DNA of 64,000 nucleotides from Achromobacter arsenitoxydans SY8 (GTDB lineage Bacteria; Pseudomonadota; Gammaproteobacteria; Burkholderiales; Burkholderiaceae_B). How positions within the stretch are numbered: the first letter of the stretch is position 1; the number at the start of each line of letters is the position of its first letter. The DNA lies in assembly GCF_000236785.1 (NCBI RefSeq), contig NZ_AGUF01000074.1, positions 124,001 to 188,000 of the forward strand, written 5' to 3'. The position numbers and the translations under genes are program-made. The notes beneath the pieces were generated by a model, which did no database searches, had not been told where the DNA came from, and was given only the letters and a program-made list of their open reading frames with translations. Shown here piece by piece: positions 32,722 to 42,246 of the stretch.

Positions 32722-35169
32722 CTAAGCCGGCGGCCGCCGCGCCATGGCGGCGCTGGCCGCATCCGAAATACTGGTCAGATGCAGATCCTGCTGCGGGAAA
32801 GGAATCTCGATGCCTGCCTGCCGCAGCGCGTCGTACATGTTCGTGAGCATGTCGCTGCGGATATCTATCCAGCGGTCGAAGTCAGTGGTCCAGGCGCGCA
32901 GGCTGAAGTTCATCGCGCTCTCCCCAAAACCCATGAACAGCACCACGGGCGCCGGGGTGGCGTCGATGCCCGGCGTGTTGCGCGCCACCGTGTCCAGCAG
33001 CGCGATCACCTGGCGCGGGTCGGTGCCATAGGCCACGCCGACGTTCCCGTCGATGCGGCGGCTGCGGTCCAGCAGCGTCCAGTTGGTCAGCTTTTCGGAC
33101 AGCAGCGTGCCGTTGGGCACGATGACGTCCGCGCCTTCGAACGTCTTGATCCGCGTGGCCCGCATGCCGATGTCGCGCACCTGCCCGGAGGTGCCGCTGA
33201 TTTCGATCACGTCGCCGGGCTGGATGGGGCGCTCGAACATCAGGATCAGGCCCGACACAAAGTTGTTCACCACGGCTTGGAGCCCGAAGCCGATGCCCAC
33301 GCCCAGCGCGCCGAACACAATGGTCAGCTGATTGGTCTTGAACCCCGCGGCCGACAGGGCCACCGCCAGCCCCAGCAGCAGCACCAGGTAGTACGACAGC
33401 GATGCGACGCTGTTGCCGACGCCGCGCGGCAGGGACATGCGCGTCATGATTTCGTCACGCAGCAACAGCCGGATCATCCGGGCCGTCCAGAACGCGATGG
33501 GCACCGAGATGACGAATACCAGCACGTTGCCCAGGCTGATGGACACCTCGCCCACCGTCAGCGTGTAGGACAGCATATCGGCCGCGAAGGCATAGGCGGG
33601 ACGCAGCACCCGAAATCGGTCCATGGTGTAGACGGCCCAGCCGGCGACGGCGGCGGCCATCAGCAGCCGGATCAGCAGCTGCACCAGCGGCGGCGCATGT
33701 TCCCGCGCCAGCCGGAAGCGGGAGACGCCCTGGCGCGCCAGCAGCAGTTGCAGCAGGGTGATGATGACCGTGACGCCGGCATACAGCACCAGGCCGAAGT
33801 AGCCGCTGCCGATGATGCCGCTGGTCAGCATTTCGGACAGCGACACGTTGCCGACCAGATTGGCTGCCAGCGACACGCACAGCAGGGCGGCGGCGCCCCA
33901 GGCCACGGCGCGCAACGCGCGCACCAGCCGTTCGGATCCAGCCGGGTATTCCTGGCGTTTTCCGCGCGCCAGGAGCCACAGGATGGATGCCAGCGCCAGC
34001 GTAGCCATGACGACGGTGGAGACGCGGTAGAACAGCGTGTTGGCCAGAAACAGGAAGCCCAGGCGTTCCGCCAGGAAAAGCAGGGTGATGACGCGCGGCC
34101 AGTAATCCAGGTGGCGGCGGCTCGAAGGCGGCAGCAGGCGCATCACCGGCAGGGCCGCCAGCACCAGCGCGATCTGCTGCACCATCAGCGGCGCGTCCGG
34201 CTCCAGCGCCAGTACGCCCAGCATGGATAGCAGCAGCCAGGTGGACAGGGGGCGGCCCAGCACGCCGGCGGCTGTTTCGCTCATCACGCCGGTGCGGATC
34301 GCGTTGCGGCTTTTCCGGGCAAGCCAGAGCAGCAAGGGCAGCAGCAGCAACTGCAGGGTGTGCAGGGCCCGCTGGTTTCCGGTGCCCGCCGCGTTGTAGT
34401 CGCGCGCAAAGCGCAATTCGATGTCCAGCCCTTGCCGCAGAACGGTCAGCGTGTGTTCGTTCGACTCCGCCGTCCCGGCCAGCGCCCACAGCGGGGGCGA
34501 GTCCACGCGCATCAATCGGGCGTCGACGTATTCGATCGCTTCGGTCACCTGTCGCTGTCCCGCCTTGATCTGCTCCTCGATGGCGCTGGCGCGCTGTTCA
34601 AGCTCGACCTGGCGCGACAGCGGGCCGGAAAGCGCCTGGCCTGCCGCAGTCAGTTGCGTGATCACCGCGTCGACGCGGTCGGCCAGGGCGGCCGGCAGGC
34701 TGGAGGCGCCCGGCCCGTCCTTAATTGCCTGCCACGCAGTGCGCCGCCGCAGCAATTCCGCCGCGTCGCTGGCGTACCAGGCGATCGCCTGCCGCGTGTC
34801 GGTGCGCCAGCGCGCCAGCCGGCGGGCGTCGAACAGCCAATGCCGCTCCAGGCTTTCCAGCCGCATGATGGGAAAGTTGCGCAGCTGGGCAGGCTGGAAC
34901 TCGTAGAGCTTTTCGTCGGCAGACCTGGCGATCACATCCAGCGCAGGCATGAACGCGGCAACGGGATCCGCCGTGGCGGCGCGCTGCAGCACGCCTTCGG
35001 CGTAGCGCAGGTCGGTATCCGCGCGCAGGGGGATATCGGCCATCTGGATGGCGGCTATCGGCGCCTCGTGCTCGGCGGTTGCAGGCGTGTCAGCCCCAAG
35101 CGCCAGGCGCGCCCACACCGAAAGGGCCAGTCCAAAGAAGCAGAAGAAGATTCGTGCGCGGGCGCGCAT
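32722..35169 (-). CDS. MscS-family mechanosensitive channel (DUF3772/YjeP-like, large type)
   Basis: An 815-residue membrane protein. The frame is open far upstream through the tRNA gene, but MRARARIFFCFFGLALSVWARLALGAD at 35169 gives a signal peptide and a natural start. Residues about 30-230 form a periplasmic helical domain (QAIAWYASDAAELLRRR; LEQRASAIEEQIKAGQR). Then come multiple transmembrane helices, and near the C-terminus the MscS pore and beta domain: VVNNFVSGLILMFERPIQPGD, VIEISGTSGQVRDIGMRATR, ADVIVPNGTLLSEKLTNWTL. It would open under hypo-osmotic shock to release solutes. It ends six bases from the convergent M20 gene. Confidence 0.88.
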   Translation of the reverse strand: MRARARIFFCFFGLALSVWARLALGADTPATAEHEAPIAAIQMADIPLRADTDLRYAEGVLQRAATADPVAAFMPALDVIARSADEKLYEFQPAQLRNFPIMRLESLERHWLFDARRLARWRTDTRQAIAWYASDAAELLRRRTAWQAIKDGPGASSLPAALADRVDAVITQLTAAGQALSGPLSRQVELEQRASAIEEQIKAGQRQVTEAIEYVDARLMRVDSPPLWALAGTAESNEHTLTVLRQGLDIELRFARDYNAAGTGNQRALHTLQLLLLPLLLWLARKSRNAIRTGVMSETAAGVLGRPLSTWLLLSMLGVLALEPDAPLMVQQIALVLAALPVMRLLPPSSRRHLDYWPRVITLLFLAERLGFLFLANTLFYRVSTVVMATLALASILWLLARGKRQEYPAGSERLVRALRAVAWGAAALLCVSLAANLVGNVSLSEMLTSGIIGSGYFGLVLYAGVTVIITLLQLLLARQGVSRFRLAREHAPPLVQLLIRLLMAAAVAGWAVYTMDRFRVLRPAYAFAADMLSYTLTVGEVSISLGNVLVFVISVPIAFWTARMIRLLLRDEIMTRMSLPRGVGNSVASLSYYLVLLLGLAVALSAAGFKTNQLTIVFGALGVGIGFGLQAVVNNFVSGLILMFERPIQPGDVIEISGTSGQVRDIGMRATRIKTFEGADVIVPNGTLLSEKLTNWTLLDRSRRIDGNVGVAYGTDPRQVIALLDTVARNTPGIDATPAPVVLFMGFGESAMNFSLRAWTTDFDRWIDIRSDMLTNMYDALRQAGIEIPFPQQDLHLTSISDAASAAMARRPPA

Positions 35170-35310
35170 ATCGCGACTCCGTTGGGGCTGCGGACTGCGG
35201 GCTATGGACTTGCGGCTAAGTGCAGGAATGTGAGGCGGGGATGGCGGCATCTCACGATATCGCGAAATGCCTTGCGCTTGAAGGGGATGCGGATGGGGTG
35301 CCGCAAAGCA

Positions 35311-35344
35311 GAAAGCCCAGCCATTTTGAATGGGCTGGGCTTTC
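35311..35344 (-). terminator. Terminator hairpin after tRNA-Phe
   Basis: GAAAGCCCAGCC (35311-35322) pairs exactly with GGCTGGGCTTTC (35333-35344) around a ten-base loop, immediately 3' of the tRNA on the minus strand. The minus-strand continuation is moderately T-rich (CTTTCTGCTTTG). Confidence 0.7.
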
Positions 35345-35351
35345 CAGATTC

Positions 35352-35427
35352 TGGTGGCCTGGGGCGGAATCGAACCACCGACACAAGGATTTTCAATCCT
35401 CTGCTCTACCGACTGAGCTACCAGGCC
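35352..35427 (-). tRNA. tRNA-Phe (anticodon GAA)
   Basis: The minus strand folds into a 76-base tRNA: acceptor GGCCTGG with CCAGGCC, D-arm GCTC/GAGC with loop AGTCGGTA, anticodon stem GAGGA/TCCTT (its last pair A-T through G-C, with one weak pair) around loop TTGAAAA giving anticodon GAA, T-arm GGTGG TTCGATT CCGCC, discriminator A and encoded CCA (35352-35354). All conserved features are present, so it should be functional. Confidence 0.97.
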
Positions 35428-35440
35428 AACGAAGTCCGCA

Positions 35441-35470
35441 ACTATACACAATTTTTTCGACTTGTGCCAG
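35441..35470 (-). promoter_or_regulatory. Promoter of tRNA-Phe
   Basis: On the minus strand CTGGCA (-35, at 35470-35465) and TATAGT (-10, at 35446-35441) are 18 bases apart, placing the start a few bases before the tRNA 5' end. Confidence 0.55.
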
Positions 35471-35600
35471 CTGCGGGGGAAAAGGCTGCTTTTTTGGGAT
35501 CTGGACGGAATTGCGGGGGCGTCCGGGGGTGGGCGAGGCGTCCGAGTGTTGGGTCCACGGCACGGAAGCTGCGGCATAAGGTCGCGGTTGGGGCCGGGGA

Positions 35601-35630
35601 TGGCCTGGGGATAACCCGCAGGGGTATAAT
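35601..35630 (+). promoter_or_regulatory. Possible hemA promoter
   Basis: A perfect -10 hexamer TATAAT lies at 35625-35630, about 130 bases before the hemA ATG; the -35 region (TGGCCT, 18-base spacing) is poor. Apart from this and the tRNA promoter I see nothing in 35471-35760: no gene, hairpin or riboswitch that I can recognise. Confidence 0.35.
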
Positions 35631-35760
35631 CCTTAGCGGTTTGTTGTTACAGGCGGTTGGCCGCGCGCGTTTGACGCGGCACAAGCCGGCTGTGATGCAT
35701 TGTTCTTATAGTGGCAGTACTTAACGCTTAGCCGCGGGTGGCCTTGGCCATCTCTCTCAT

Positions 35761-37035
35761 ATGTCGGTAGCTGTCCTTGCCTTCGGTCTGAATCACACGT
35801 CCGCGCCGGTTTCGGTTCGCGAACGCGTGTCCATGCCCGTCGATCTGGTCAAGCCCGCGCTGGAAGGCCTGCGTTCGGCGTTCGGCGGCTCGGTCCGCGA
35901 AGCCGCCATCCTGTCCACCTGTAATCGCACCGAGATCTATTGCGCGGCCGACGGCCACGTGGCGGATCAATTGCCCGCCTGGCTGGCCGAACACAACCGC
36001 CTGGACGCCGGCACGCTGCGCCCGCACCTCTATCGCCATCACCAGGACGACGCCGTCCGCCACGCGTTCCGCGTCGCCAGCGGCCTGGATTCCATGGTGC
36101 TGGGCGAAACCCAGATCGTGGGCCAGATGAAGGACGCCGTGCGCGCCGCCGGCGAAGCCGGTTCGCTGGGCACGCTGCTGCACCAGATGTTCCAGCGCAC
36201 CTTCTCGGTGGCCAAGGAAGTGCGGTCGCAGACCGCCATCGGCGCGGAGTCGGTGTCCATGGCCGCCGCCGCCGTGCGTCTGGCCGAACGCGTGTTCGGC
36301 AACCTGGACCAGGCCCGCACGCTGTTCATCGGCGCGGGCGAAATGATCGAATTGTGCGCCACGCACTTTGCCGCGCAGCGTCCGCGCAGCATGGTGGTGG
36401 CCAATCGCACGGCCGAGCGCGCCGAACTCCTGGCCAACCGCTTTTCGGCCAGCACGATGAAGCTGTCGGATCTGACCGACCGCCTGTCCGAGTTCGACGT
36501 CATCGTTTCCTGTACGGCAAGCTCCCTGCCCATCCTCGGCCTGGGGATGGTGGAACGGGCTACGCGCCTGCGCCGTCACCGCCCGATGGTCATGATCGAC
36601 CTGGCCGTGCCGCGCGACATCGAACCCGAAGTCGGCCGCCTGGACGACGTCTATCTGTATTCGGTGGACGACCTGGGCCGCCTGGTGCAGACCGGCACCG
36701 ACGCCCGCCGCGCCGCGGTGGTGCAGGCCGAGGCCATCATCGAAACCCGCGTCCAGGGTTTCATGCACTGGATGCAGTCCCGCGAAGTGGTGCCCGTCAT
36801 CCGCGACCTGCATCAGGCCGCCGAAGACGTCCGCGCCGCCGAACTGGAACGCGCGCGCCGCCTGCTGGCGCGGGGCGAATCGCCCGAGGCCGTGCTTGAG
36901 CAACTGGCCCACGGCCTGACCCAGAAATACCTGCACGGCCCGCTGGCGGCGCTGAACCGCAGCGAAGGCGACGACCGCAAGCAGTTGCTTGCCTGGATGC
37001 CGCGCCTCTTCCCCGGCCGCGACTCCCGCCGTTAG
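35761..37035 (+). CDS. hemA: Glutamyl-tRNA reductase
   Basis: HemA reduces glutamyl-tRNA(Glu) to glutamate-1-semialdehyde, the first committed step of C5 tetrapyrrole synthesis. The 424-residue protein has [14 protein letters not shown] near the N-terminus, the catalytic Cys in [12 protein letters not shown] (about residue 50), [18 protein letters not shown], the NADPH domain near residues 165-300 ([33 protein letters not shown]) and the C-terminal dimerisation helices. There is no strong Shine-Dalgarno at ATG 35761. It heads the block hemA-prfA-prmC-grxD-ubiX, whose first part (hemA-prfA-prmC) is widespread in proteobacteria. Confidence 0.97.
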   Translation: MSVAVLAFGLNHTSAPVSVRERVSMPVDLVKPALEGLRSAFGGSVREAAILSTCNRTEIYCAADGHVADQLPAWLAEHNRLDAGTLRPHLYRHHQDDAVRHAFRVASGLDSMVLGETQIVGQMKDAVRAAGEAGSLGTLLHQMFQRTFSVAKEVRSQTAIGAESVSMAAAAVRLAERVFGNLDQARTLFIGAGEMIELCATHFAAQRPRSMVVANRTAERAELLANRFSASTMKLSDLTDRLSEFDVIVSCTASSLPILGLGMVERATRLRRHRPMVMIDLAVPRDIEPEVGRLDDVYLYSVDDLGRLVQTGTDARRAAVVQAEAIIETRVQGFMHWMQSREVVPVIRDLHQAAEDVRAAELERARRLLARGESPEAVLEQLAHGLTQKYLHGPLAALNRSEGDDRKQLLAWMPRLFPGRDSRR

Positions 37036-37119
37036 CGGCTCTGCCCCACGTCCCGCCTCCTGGCGGGCGTTCGTTTTCTGGGCGCCCGCTGTTCCTGTTT
37101 TCTCTTTGGTCATCCCCCC

Positions 37120-38202
37120 ATGAAATCTTCCATGCGCAGCCGGCTGGAGCATCTGTGCCACCGCCTGATCGAGGTTGACGCGCTGCTCGCCGAACCGGAA
37201 ACCGCGTCCGATATGGACCGCTTCCGCAAGCTCTCCCGCGAACGTGCCGAACTGGAGCCGGTGGTTGAGGCGTTCACCGCCTTCGCCCGCACTGAAGAAG
37301 ACCTGGCTGCCGCCCAGGAGATGCTGTCCGATCCTGAATTGAAGGCCATGGCCGAGGACGAGATCAAGGCCGGCCGCGGCAAGCTGGAATCGCTGGAATC
37401 CGCGCTGCAGCTTCTGCTGCTGCCGCGCGATCCCAACGACGGGCGCAGCGTGTTCCTGGAAATCCGCGCGGGCACGGGCGGCGACGAAAGCGCGCTGTTT
37501 TCCGGCGACCTGCTGCGCATGTACACGCGCTACGCGGAGCAGCGCGGCTGGCGCGTCGAGCTGATGTCCGAGAGCCCGTCCGAGCTGGGCGGCTACAAGG
37601 AAGTGATCGCGCGCATCGACGGCGACGGCGCCTATGGTCGACTGAAGTTCGAGTCGGGCGCGCACCGCGTGCAGCGCGTGCCCGCCACCGAGGCGCAGGG
37701 CCGGATCCATACGTCGGCTTGCACGGTGGCTATCATGGCCGAGGCCGATGCGATGTCCGAAATCGTCATCAATCCCAGCGAGCTGCGCATCGACACCTTC
37801 CGCGCCAGCGGCGCGGGCGGCCAGCACATCAACAAGACGGATTCGGCGGTGCGCATCACCCACCTGCCGACCGGGCTGGTGGTGGAATGCCAGGACGACC
37901 GCTCGCAGCACCGCAACAAGGACAAGGCCATGCAGGTGCTGGCGGCCCGCCTGAAAGACAAGGAAGAGCGCGAACGCCAGAGCAAGGAAGCCGCCGAGCG
38001 CAAGAGCCTGATCGGCACGGGCGACCGCTCCGAGCGCATCCGCACGTACAACTTCCCGCAGGGCCGGGTGACCGACCACCGCATCAACCTGACGCTGTAC
38101 AAGCTGCAGCAGATCATGGAAGGCGACCTGGAAGAACTGACCGGCGCGCTGATCGCGGAACACCAGGCCGAGCAGCTTGCGGCCCTGGGCGACGACATCT
38201 GA
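37120..38202 (+). CDS. prfA: Peptide chain release factor 1
   Basis: RF1 terminates translation at UAG and UAA. The 360-residue protein has the anticodon-like tripeptide PAT in [14 protein letters not shown] (about residue 190) and the peptidyl-hydrolysis motif GGQ in [14 protein letters not shown] (about residue 232). Length and domain order are those of the family. It lies 84 bases after hemA and ten bases before prmC, whose product methylates the Gln of GGQ, so substrate and modifier are made together. An alternative in-frame ATG lies five codons inside. Confidence 0.97.
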   Translation: MKSSMRSRLEHLCHRLIEVDALLAEPETASDMDRFRKLSRERAELEPVVEAFTAFARTEEDLAAAQEMLSDPELKAMAEDEIKAGRGKLESLESALQLLLLPRDPNDGRSVFLEIRAGTGGDESALFSGDLLRMYTRYAEQRGWRVELMSESPSELGGYKEVIARIDGDGAYGRLKFESGAHRVQRVPATEAQGRIHTSACTVAIMAEADAMSEIVINPSELRIDTFRASGAGGQHINKTDSAVRITHLPTGLVVECQDDRSQHRNKDKAMQVLAARLKDKEERERQSKEAAERKSLIGTGDRSERIRTYNFPQGRVTDHRINLTLYKLQQIMEGDLEELTGALIAEHQAEQLAALGDDI

Positions 38203-38212
38203 GGCCGGCGCG

Positions 38213-39052
38213 ATGAGCGAGCCCCAGCTCAAGAGCCTGCTGTTGGACGCCCGCCTGCCGCGCCTGGAGGTGCGGATGCTGCTGGAGCATGTGCTGGCCA
38301 AACCGCGCGCGTGGCTGCTGGCGCATGACACTGATCCGTTGGCGCCCGAGGTCGCGGCGGCGTACGAGGCCCTGGCGCGGCGCCGCATCGCCGGCGAGCC
38401 CATGGCGTATCTGCTTGGCAGCCGGGAGTTCATGGGGCATATGTTCCGGGTGACGCCCGATGTGCTGATCCCGCGCCCGGATACCGAGGTGCTGGTTGAG
38501 ACCGCGCTGGAGTGCGTGGCGGCCATTGCGGGCCCCGCCGTGCTGGACCTGGGGACAGGCAGCGGGGCGATCGCCATCTCCATCGCGCTGGCGCGCCGTG
38601 ATGCGCGGGTGATGGCGTCCGACGTCAGCGCGGCTGCGCTGGCCGTGGCGGCCGCCAATGCCTGGGACCTGACGGCGGCGGTGCGTTTCGTGGAAGGCAG
38701 CTGGTACGAGGCCGTGCCCGCGGGTGAAGGCTTTGACCTGATCGTGTCCAATCCGCCCTATGTGGCCAGCGACGATCCGCACCTGGATCAGGGCGACCTG
38801 CGCTTCGAGCCGCGCGGGGCGCTTACCGACGGGGCGGGCGGGCTGGATGACCTGCGGCGGATCGTGCAGGGGGCGGCGAACCACCTGAAGCCCGGGGGCG
38901 CGCTGTGGATGGAGCACGGCTGGGACCAGGCGCAGGCTGTGCGGGACATGCTGGCGCAGGCCGGATTCCAGGATGTATGCAGCCGGAAGGATCTGGCGGG
39001 GATTGAGCGGATATCGGGGGGACGGTATCCGTTACACCCCGGCAGCACTTGA
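38213..39052 (+). CDS. prmC: Release factor glutamine N5-methyltransferase
   Basis: A 279-residue SAM-dependent methyltransferase that modifies the GGQ glutamine of RF1 and RF2. The N-terminal helical domain (LPRLEVRMLLEHVLAKPRAW) leads to the Rossmann domain with VLDLGTGSGAIAISIALAR (SAM site, about residues 112-130) and the catalytic NPPYV (about residue 179). ATG 38213 was chosen at the family start, ten bases after prfA. Confidence 0.96.
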   Translation: MSEPQLKSLLLDARLPRLEVRMLLEHVLAKPRAWLLAHDTDPLAPEVAAAYEALARRRIAGEPMAYLLGSREFMGHMFRVTPDVLIPRPDTEVLVETALECVAAIAGPAVLDLGTGSGAIAISIALARRDARVMASDVSAAALAVAAANAWDLTAAVRFVEGSWYEAVPAGEGFDLIVSNPPYVASDDPHLDQGDLRFEPRGALTDGAGGLDDLRRIVQGAANHLKPGGALWMEHGWDQAQAVRDMLAQAGFQDVCSRKDLAGIERISGGRYPLHPGST

Positions 39053-39152
39053 ATTTTCCTGATAAACCGGCGCCGCGCCGGGGTAATCGGGGGCGATTTC
39101 CCGGCTGTACCTATAATTGGCATATTCCGATTTGCCTGTCCAAGAGACCACC

Positions 39153-39479
39153 ATGAGCGACGTTCAAGAATTCATCCGCGAAACCGTGACCCAGCACCCC
39201 GTCGTGCTGTTCATGAAGGGCACCGCCCAGTTTCCGCAATGCGGCTTTTCCGGCAAGGCCATCCAGATCCTCAAGAGCTGTGGCGTGAAGAAGCTGGTCA
39301 CGGTCAATGTGCTGGAGGACGACGAAGTCCGCCAGGGCATCAAAGAGTTCTCCAGCTGGCCGACCATTCCGCAGCTGTATGTGTCCGGCGAGTTCATCGG
39401 CGGTTCGGACATCATGAATGAAATGAACGAGTCCGGCGAACTGAAGACGCTGCTGGAGCAATCCGGCGCCACGGCTTAA
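39153..39479 (+). CDS. grxD: Monothiol glutaredoxin (Grx4 type)
   Basis: A 108-residue monothiol glutaredoxin with the CGFS active site in [19 protein letters not shown] and the family segments [19 protein letters not shown]. Such proteins carry [2Fe-2S] clusters as glutathione-bridged dimers and pass them to target proteins. The frame is open to 39117, but ATG 39153 with AGAG upstream gives the normal N-terminus [12 protein letters not shown]. It lies 100 bases after prmC and 7 before ubiX. Confidence 0.95.
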   Translation: MSDVQEFIRETVTQHPVVLFMKGTAQFPQCGFSGKAIQILKSCGVKKLVTVNVLEDDEVRQGIKEFSSWPTIPQLYVSGEFIGGSDIMNEMNESGELKTLLEQSGATA

Positions 39480-39486
39480 GGCCATC

Positions 39487-40047
39487 ATGCGGCGGCTGGT
39501 CATCGGCATCACGGGTGCAACCGGCGCCCTTTACGCGGTGCGCATGCTGCAGGCGCTGCGCGGCGTAGACGATGTCGAGACCCATCTGGTGGTGTCCGCG
39601 TCCGGGGTGCTGAACATCAAGCACGAACTGGACGTCAGCCGCCAGGACGTCTACGCGCTGGCGGATCACGTCCACAGCGTGCGCGACGTGGGCGCCACGC
39701 TGGCCAGCGGCGCGTTCCAGACCGCGGGCATGGTGATCGTGCCGTGTTCGATGCGCACGCTGGCGGCCGTGGCCCATGGCCTGTCCGACAACCTCATTAC
39801 CCGCGCCGCCGACGTCACGCTCAAGGAGCGCCGGCGCCTGGTGCTGATGGTGCGCGAGACGCCCTTCAACCTGGCCCACCTGCGCAACATGACGGCGGTG
39901 ACCGAAATGGGCGGCATCGTCTTCCCGCCGCTGCCGGCGTTCTATCACCGCCCTGCGTCCATCGAAGAGATGGTGGACCATACCGTGGCGCGCGTGCTGG
40001 AGCTTTTCGATATCGTCGTGCCCGGCCCGCACTGGGAAGGCACTTAG
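39487..40047 (+). CDS. ubiX: Flavin prenyltransferase UbiX
   Basis: UbiX attaches a dimethylallyl group to FMN, making the prenylated flavin used by UbiD-type decarboxylases in ubiquinone synthesis. The 186-residue protein has LVIGITGATGALYAVRMLQAL at the N-terminus, the FMN-binding VIVPCSMRTLAAVAHGLSDN, RLVLMVRETPFN, and FPPLPAFYHRP near the C-terminus, all family hallmarks. It is seven bases after grxD. The 157-base gap after it, before the convergent gene at 40205, holds only a GC-rich hairpin near 40168. Confidence 0.95.
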   Translation: MRRLVIGITGATGALYAVRMLQALRGVDDVETHLVVSASGVLNIKHELDVSRQDVYALADHVHSVRDVGATLASGAFQTAGMVIVPCSMRTLAAVAHGLSDNLITRAADVTLKERRRLVLMVRETPFNLAHLRNMTAVTEMGGIVFPPLPAFYHRPASIEEMVDHTVARVLELFDIVVPGPHWEGT

Positions 40048-40204
40048 GACCGGCGCAGGCAACTGCGGACCGCGAGCCCGCTCGGACCGGCTTGCGCAAG
40101 CAGCCCCGCAAGCGCCGCCATGAGCATTCCGTAAGCCCGCCCGCAAGCATGCCCGCCGTGGCAGGCACGCCCCGCGAGCGGGGCGCTGCTGATCGCGGCC
40201 GCGC

Positions 40205-41278
40205 TTACTCCACCAGCCCCAGGCCGTTCAGCGCGCCCAGGTTTTCCGGCCATTTGCGGGCGCGCGCGTTCTGCAGTTCGATCCGCGCCCACGCCATCCA
40301 GCCGGCCCATTCGATGCGTTTGTCCCATGCCGTGCCCCAGGCCTGCAGCGCGGCAAGGCCGGCTGCGGCGTGCCGTTCGGCGGCGTCGAAATCGCCCGCC
40401 GTCAGCGCCAGCTGCGCCAGCAGCAGGCGCGGTTCGCCCACCCATGGATTGTGTTCGACCGCCGCTTCCAGCATGTGGCGGGCGCTGTCCATTTCGGTCA
40501 GGGGGTGCATGCGGGTGATGACCTGCCAGTACAGCGCGCTGGCCGCGGCCTCGTCGCGCGGGCTGAGCGTGGCGCGGCAGGCGTCGAACGCGGGCGGAAT
40601 GGGGATGCCGGTGTCTTGCGGCATGCGCGACAGCGGGGCCAGCAGGTGCGACAGCATCGACAGGATGTTCGACGGCGGCTTGAGCGGACCGGGCCACAGC
40701 GACGACGCCCAATTCGTTTTCAGGTCGCGGCGCTGTTGCTGCGGGTAGCCCGCGAAGATCTCGTCCTGCCAGCTATGCCATTGTTCGCCGATGTCGGCGG
40801 CCGACACGACGGTGAAGGCGGCGACCTGGCGCGGCGTGAACGTGTAGGTCTGTCCGTCCGCGCCTTCCAGCGTCAGGCCGTCGGCGCCGGCGCCCTGGCC
40901 TTGCAGGATGGCCTGCACGAACTTCGTGCGCGGCATGGCGCAGAAGAGGCTGACCCATTCCTCGGCTTCTTCGCCCAGCGCTTCGCGCAGCGTGTTGCGC
41001 TCGCGTTCGCGGTCGAACAGGGTGAGGTCCACGTATTCGTTGCCGTAGACGCTGTGGAACAGGCCAAGCAGGCGTACTTCGCGCGGCTGATTCCAGAGCG
41101 CGAGCGTGCGGTAGACGCCCAGCAGGTGATGTTTGAACGTGCCGGCCTTGTGCCAGTCTTCGCCGGCGCTGCGCGCGAACAGCAGGTCCAGCAGGACGGG
41201 CAGGTCGGGGTCCACGGCGGCGTAGTGGTCGGCCAGCAGCGCGCGCGCGTGCGGATGCAGTTCTGTGGTGGTAGACAT
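40205..41278 (-). CDS. Conserved hypothetical, DUF6817-like domain plus TPR-like C-terminus
   Basis: No established function that I know. The 357-residue protein starts MSTTTELHPHARALLADHY; the frame upstream of 41278 overlaps a likely promoter. Residues about 25-150 look like an HD-like helical domain with His residues in GTFKHHLLGVYRTLALW and LGLFHSVYGNEYVDLTLF, as in DUF6817. The C-terminal third is Ala-rich helical and repeats a TPR-like pattern (MLEAAVEHNPWVGEPRLLLAQ; AERHAAAGLAALQAWG). It is cytoplasmic. It lies between ubiX and a divergent MetQ-like receptor gene without an obvious functional link. Confidence 0.75.
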   Translation of the reverse strand: MSTTTELHPHARALLADHYAAVDPDLPVLLDLLFARSAGEDWHKAGTFKHHLLGVYRTLALWNQPREVRLLGLFHSVYGNEYVDLTLFDRERERNTLREALGEEAEEWVSLFCAMPRTKFVQAILQGQGAGADGLTLEGADGQTYTFTPRQVAAFTVVSAADIGEQWHSWQDEIFAGYPQQQRRDLKTNWASSLWPGPLKPPSNILSMLSHLLAPLSRMPQDTGIPIPPAFDACRATLSPRDEAAASALYWQVITRMHPLTEMDSARHMLEAAVEHNPWVGEPRLLLAQLALTAGDFDAAERHAAAGLAALQAWGTAWDKRIEWAGWMAWARIELQNARARKWPENLGALNGLGLVE

Positions 41279-41348
41279 GGCTTGAGGATGCGTGAATGAA
41301 AGGCAGGGCTCTATTGTGTCCGCATGCGGCGGCGCTGTCATCGCGCCC

Positions 41349-41385
41349 TTCATATGGAATTCCGCATATCAATATGAATATTCAT
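41349..41385. promoter_or_regulatory. AT-rich palindromes upstream of the MetQ-like gene
   Basis: TTCATATG (41349-41356) is followed by the perfect palindrome ATGAATATTCAT (41374-41385), 67 bases before the MetQ-like ATG. In GC-rich DNA this AT-rich patch looks like an operator. TTCATATG or its complement also occurs twice between the nearby LysR and enolase-superfamily genes. Confidence 0.45.
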
Positions 41386-41451
41386 CGCTTCCGGTTTTGA
41401 AGCATGGTCTCTAGAATCCTGGGTCATTCTTACTTGCCTGTAGAGATTCCC

Positions 41452-42246
41452 ATGCGTCTTCGCCATTCCCTGGCTGTCCTTGCCACCCTGATCGGTTTCG
41501 CCAGCACGCAGGCGATGGCGCAGGACGCCGAACTCAAGGTGGGCGTGACCGTCGGTCCGCACGCGCAGATCGGCGAAGTCGTGCAGCAGGTCGCCGCGAA
41601 GGACGGCCTGAAGGTCAAGCTTGTCGAATTCAGCGACTTCATCCAGCCGAACGCCGCGTTGGATGCGAAGGAACTGGACCTGAACATCTATCAGCACAAG
41701 CCCTTCCTGGAATCGCAGAACAAGGCGCGCGGCTACAAGCTGGTGCCGGTGGCGACTGCCGTGGTGCAGCAGATGGGCATCTATTCCAAGCGCGTGAAGT
41801 CGCTGGACGAGCTGCCGCAGGGCGGCAAGGTGGCCATCCCGAACGATCCGACCAACGGTGCGCGCGCGCTGCTGGTGCTGCAGGCCGCCAAGCTGATCAA
41901 GCTGAAGGACGGCGTGACGGTGACGGCGTCGATCTTCGACATCGTCGAGAACCCCAAGAACCTGAAGTTCGTCGAGATCGAGGCCGCGCAACTGCCGCAT
42001 TCGCTCAAGGACGTGGACGCCGCCGCGGTGAATTCGGCCTACGCCATCCCGGCAGGCCTGTCGCCCGCCAAGGACGCGCTGGCGCTGGAAAGCAAGGATG
42101 CGCCGTTCGCGGCGGTGGTGATCGCCGCGCGTGAAGACAACAAGAACGATCCGCGCATCGCCCGCTTCATCAAGGCTTACCAGTCCGACGAGGTAAAGGC
42201 CTTCGTCGCCAAGCAGTTCCCCGGCGCCTACACGACGTCCTGGTAA
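41452..42246 (+). CDS. MetQ/NlpA-family ABC binding protein
   Basis: A 264-residue receptor of the methionine ABC transporter family. ATG 41452 (upstream in-frame ATG at 41404 also possible) gives a signal peptide ending STQAMAQD; there is no lipobox Cys, so it would be a soluble periplasmic protein rather than the usual lipoprotein. The mature part ELKVGVTVGPHAQIGEVVQQ, ELDLNIYQHKPFLESQNKARG and VAIPNDPTNGARALLVLQAAKLI are strong MetQ hallmarks. MetN and MetI are not adjacent, so it is an orphan here. Its end overlaps the convergent LysR gene by 19 bases. The ligand may be methionine or another compound. Confidence 0.88.
   Translation: MRLRHSLAVLATLIGFASTQAMAQDAELKVGVTVGPHAQIGEVVQQVAAKDGLKVKLVEFSDFIQPNAALDAKELDLNIYQHKPFLESQNKARGYKLVPVATAVVQQMGIYSKRVKSLDELPQGGKVAIPNDPTNGARALLVLQAAKLIKLKDGVTVTASIFDIVENPKNLKFVEIEAAQLPHSLKDVDAAAVNSAYAIPAGLSPAKDALALESKDAPFAAVVIAAREDNKNDPRIARFIKAYQSDEVKAFVAKQFPGAYTTSW

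Noticed and set aside
35170-35577. Upstream extension of the MscS-type frame
   Set aside because: It reads through tRNA-Phe and its promoter; a signal peptide starts naturally at 35169.
35728-38751. 1007-codon open frame on the minus strand
   Set aside because: It is antisense to hemA, prfA and prmC, all certain genes, and its translation is low-complexity and without domains: a GC-rich shadow frame.
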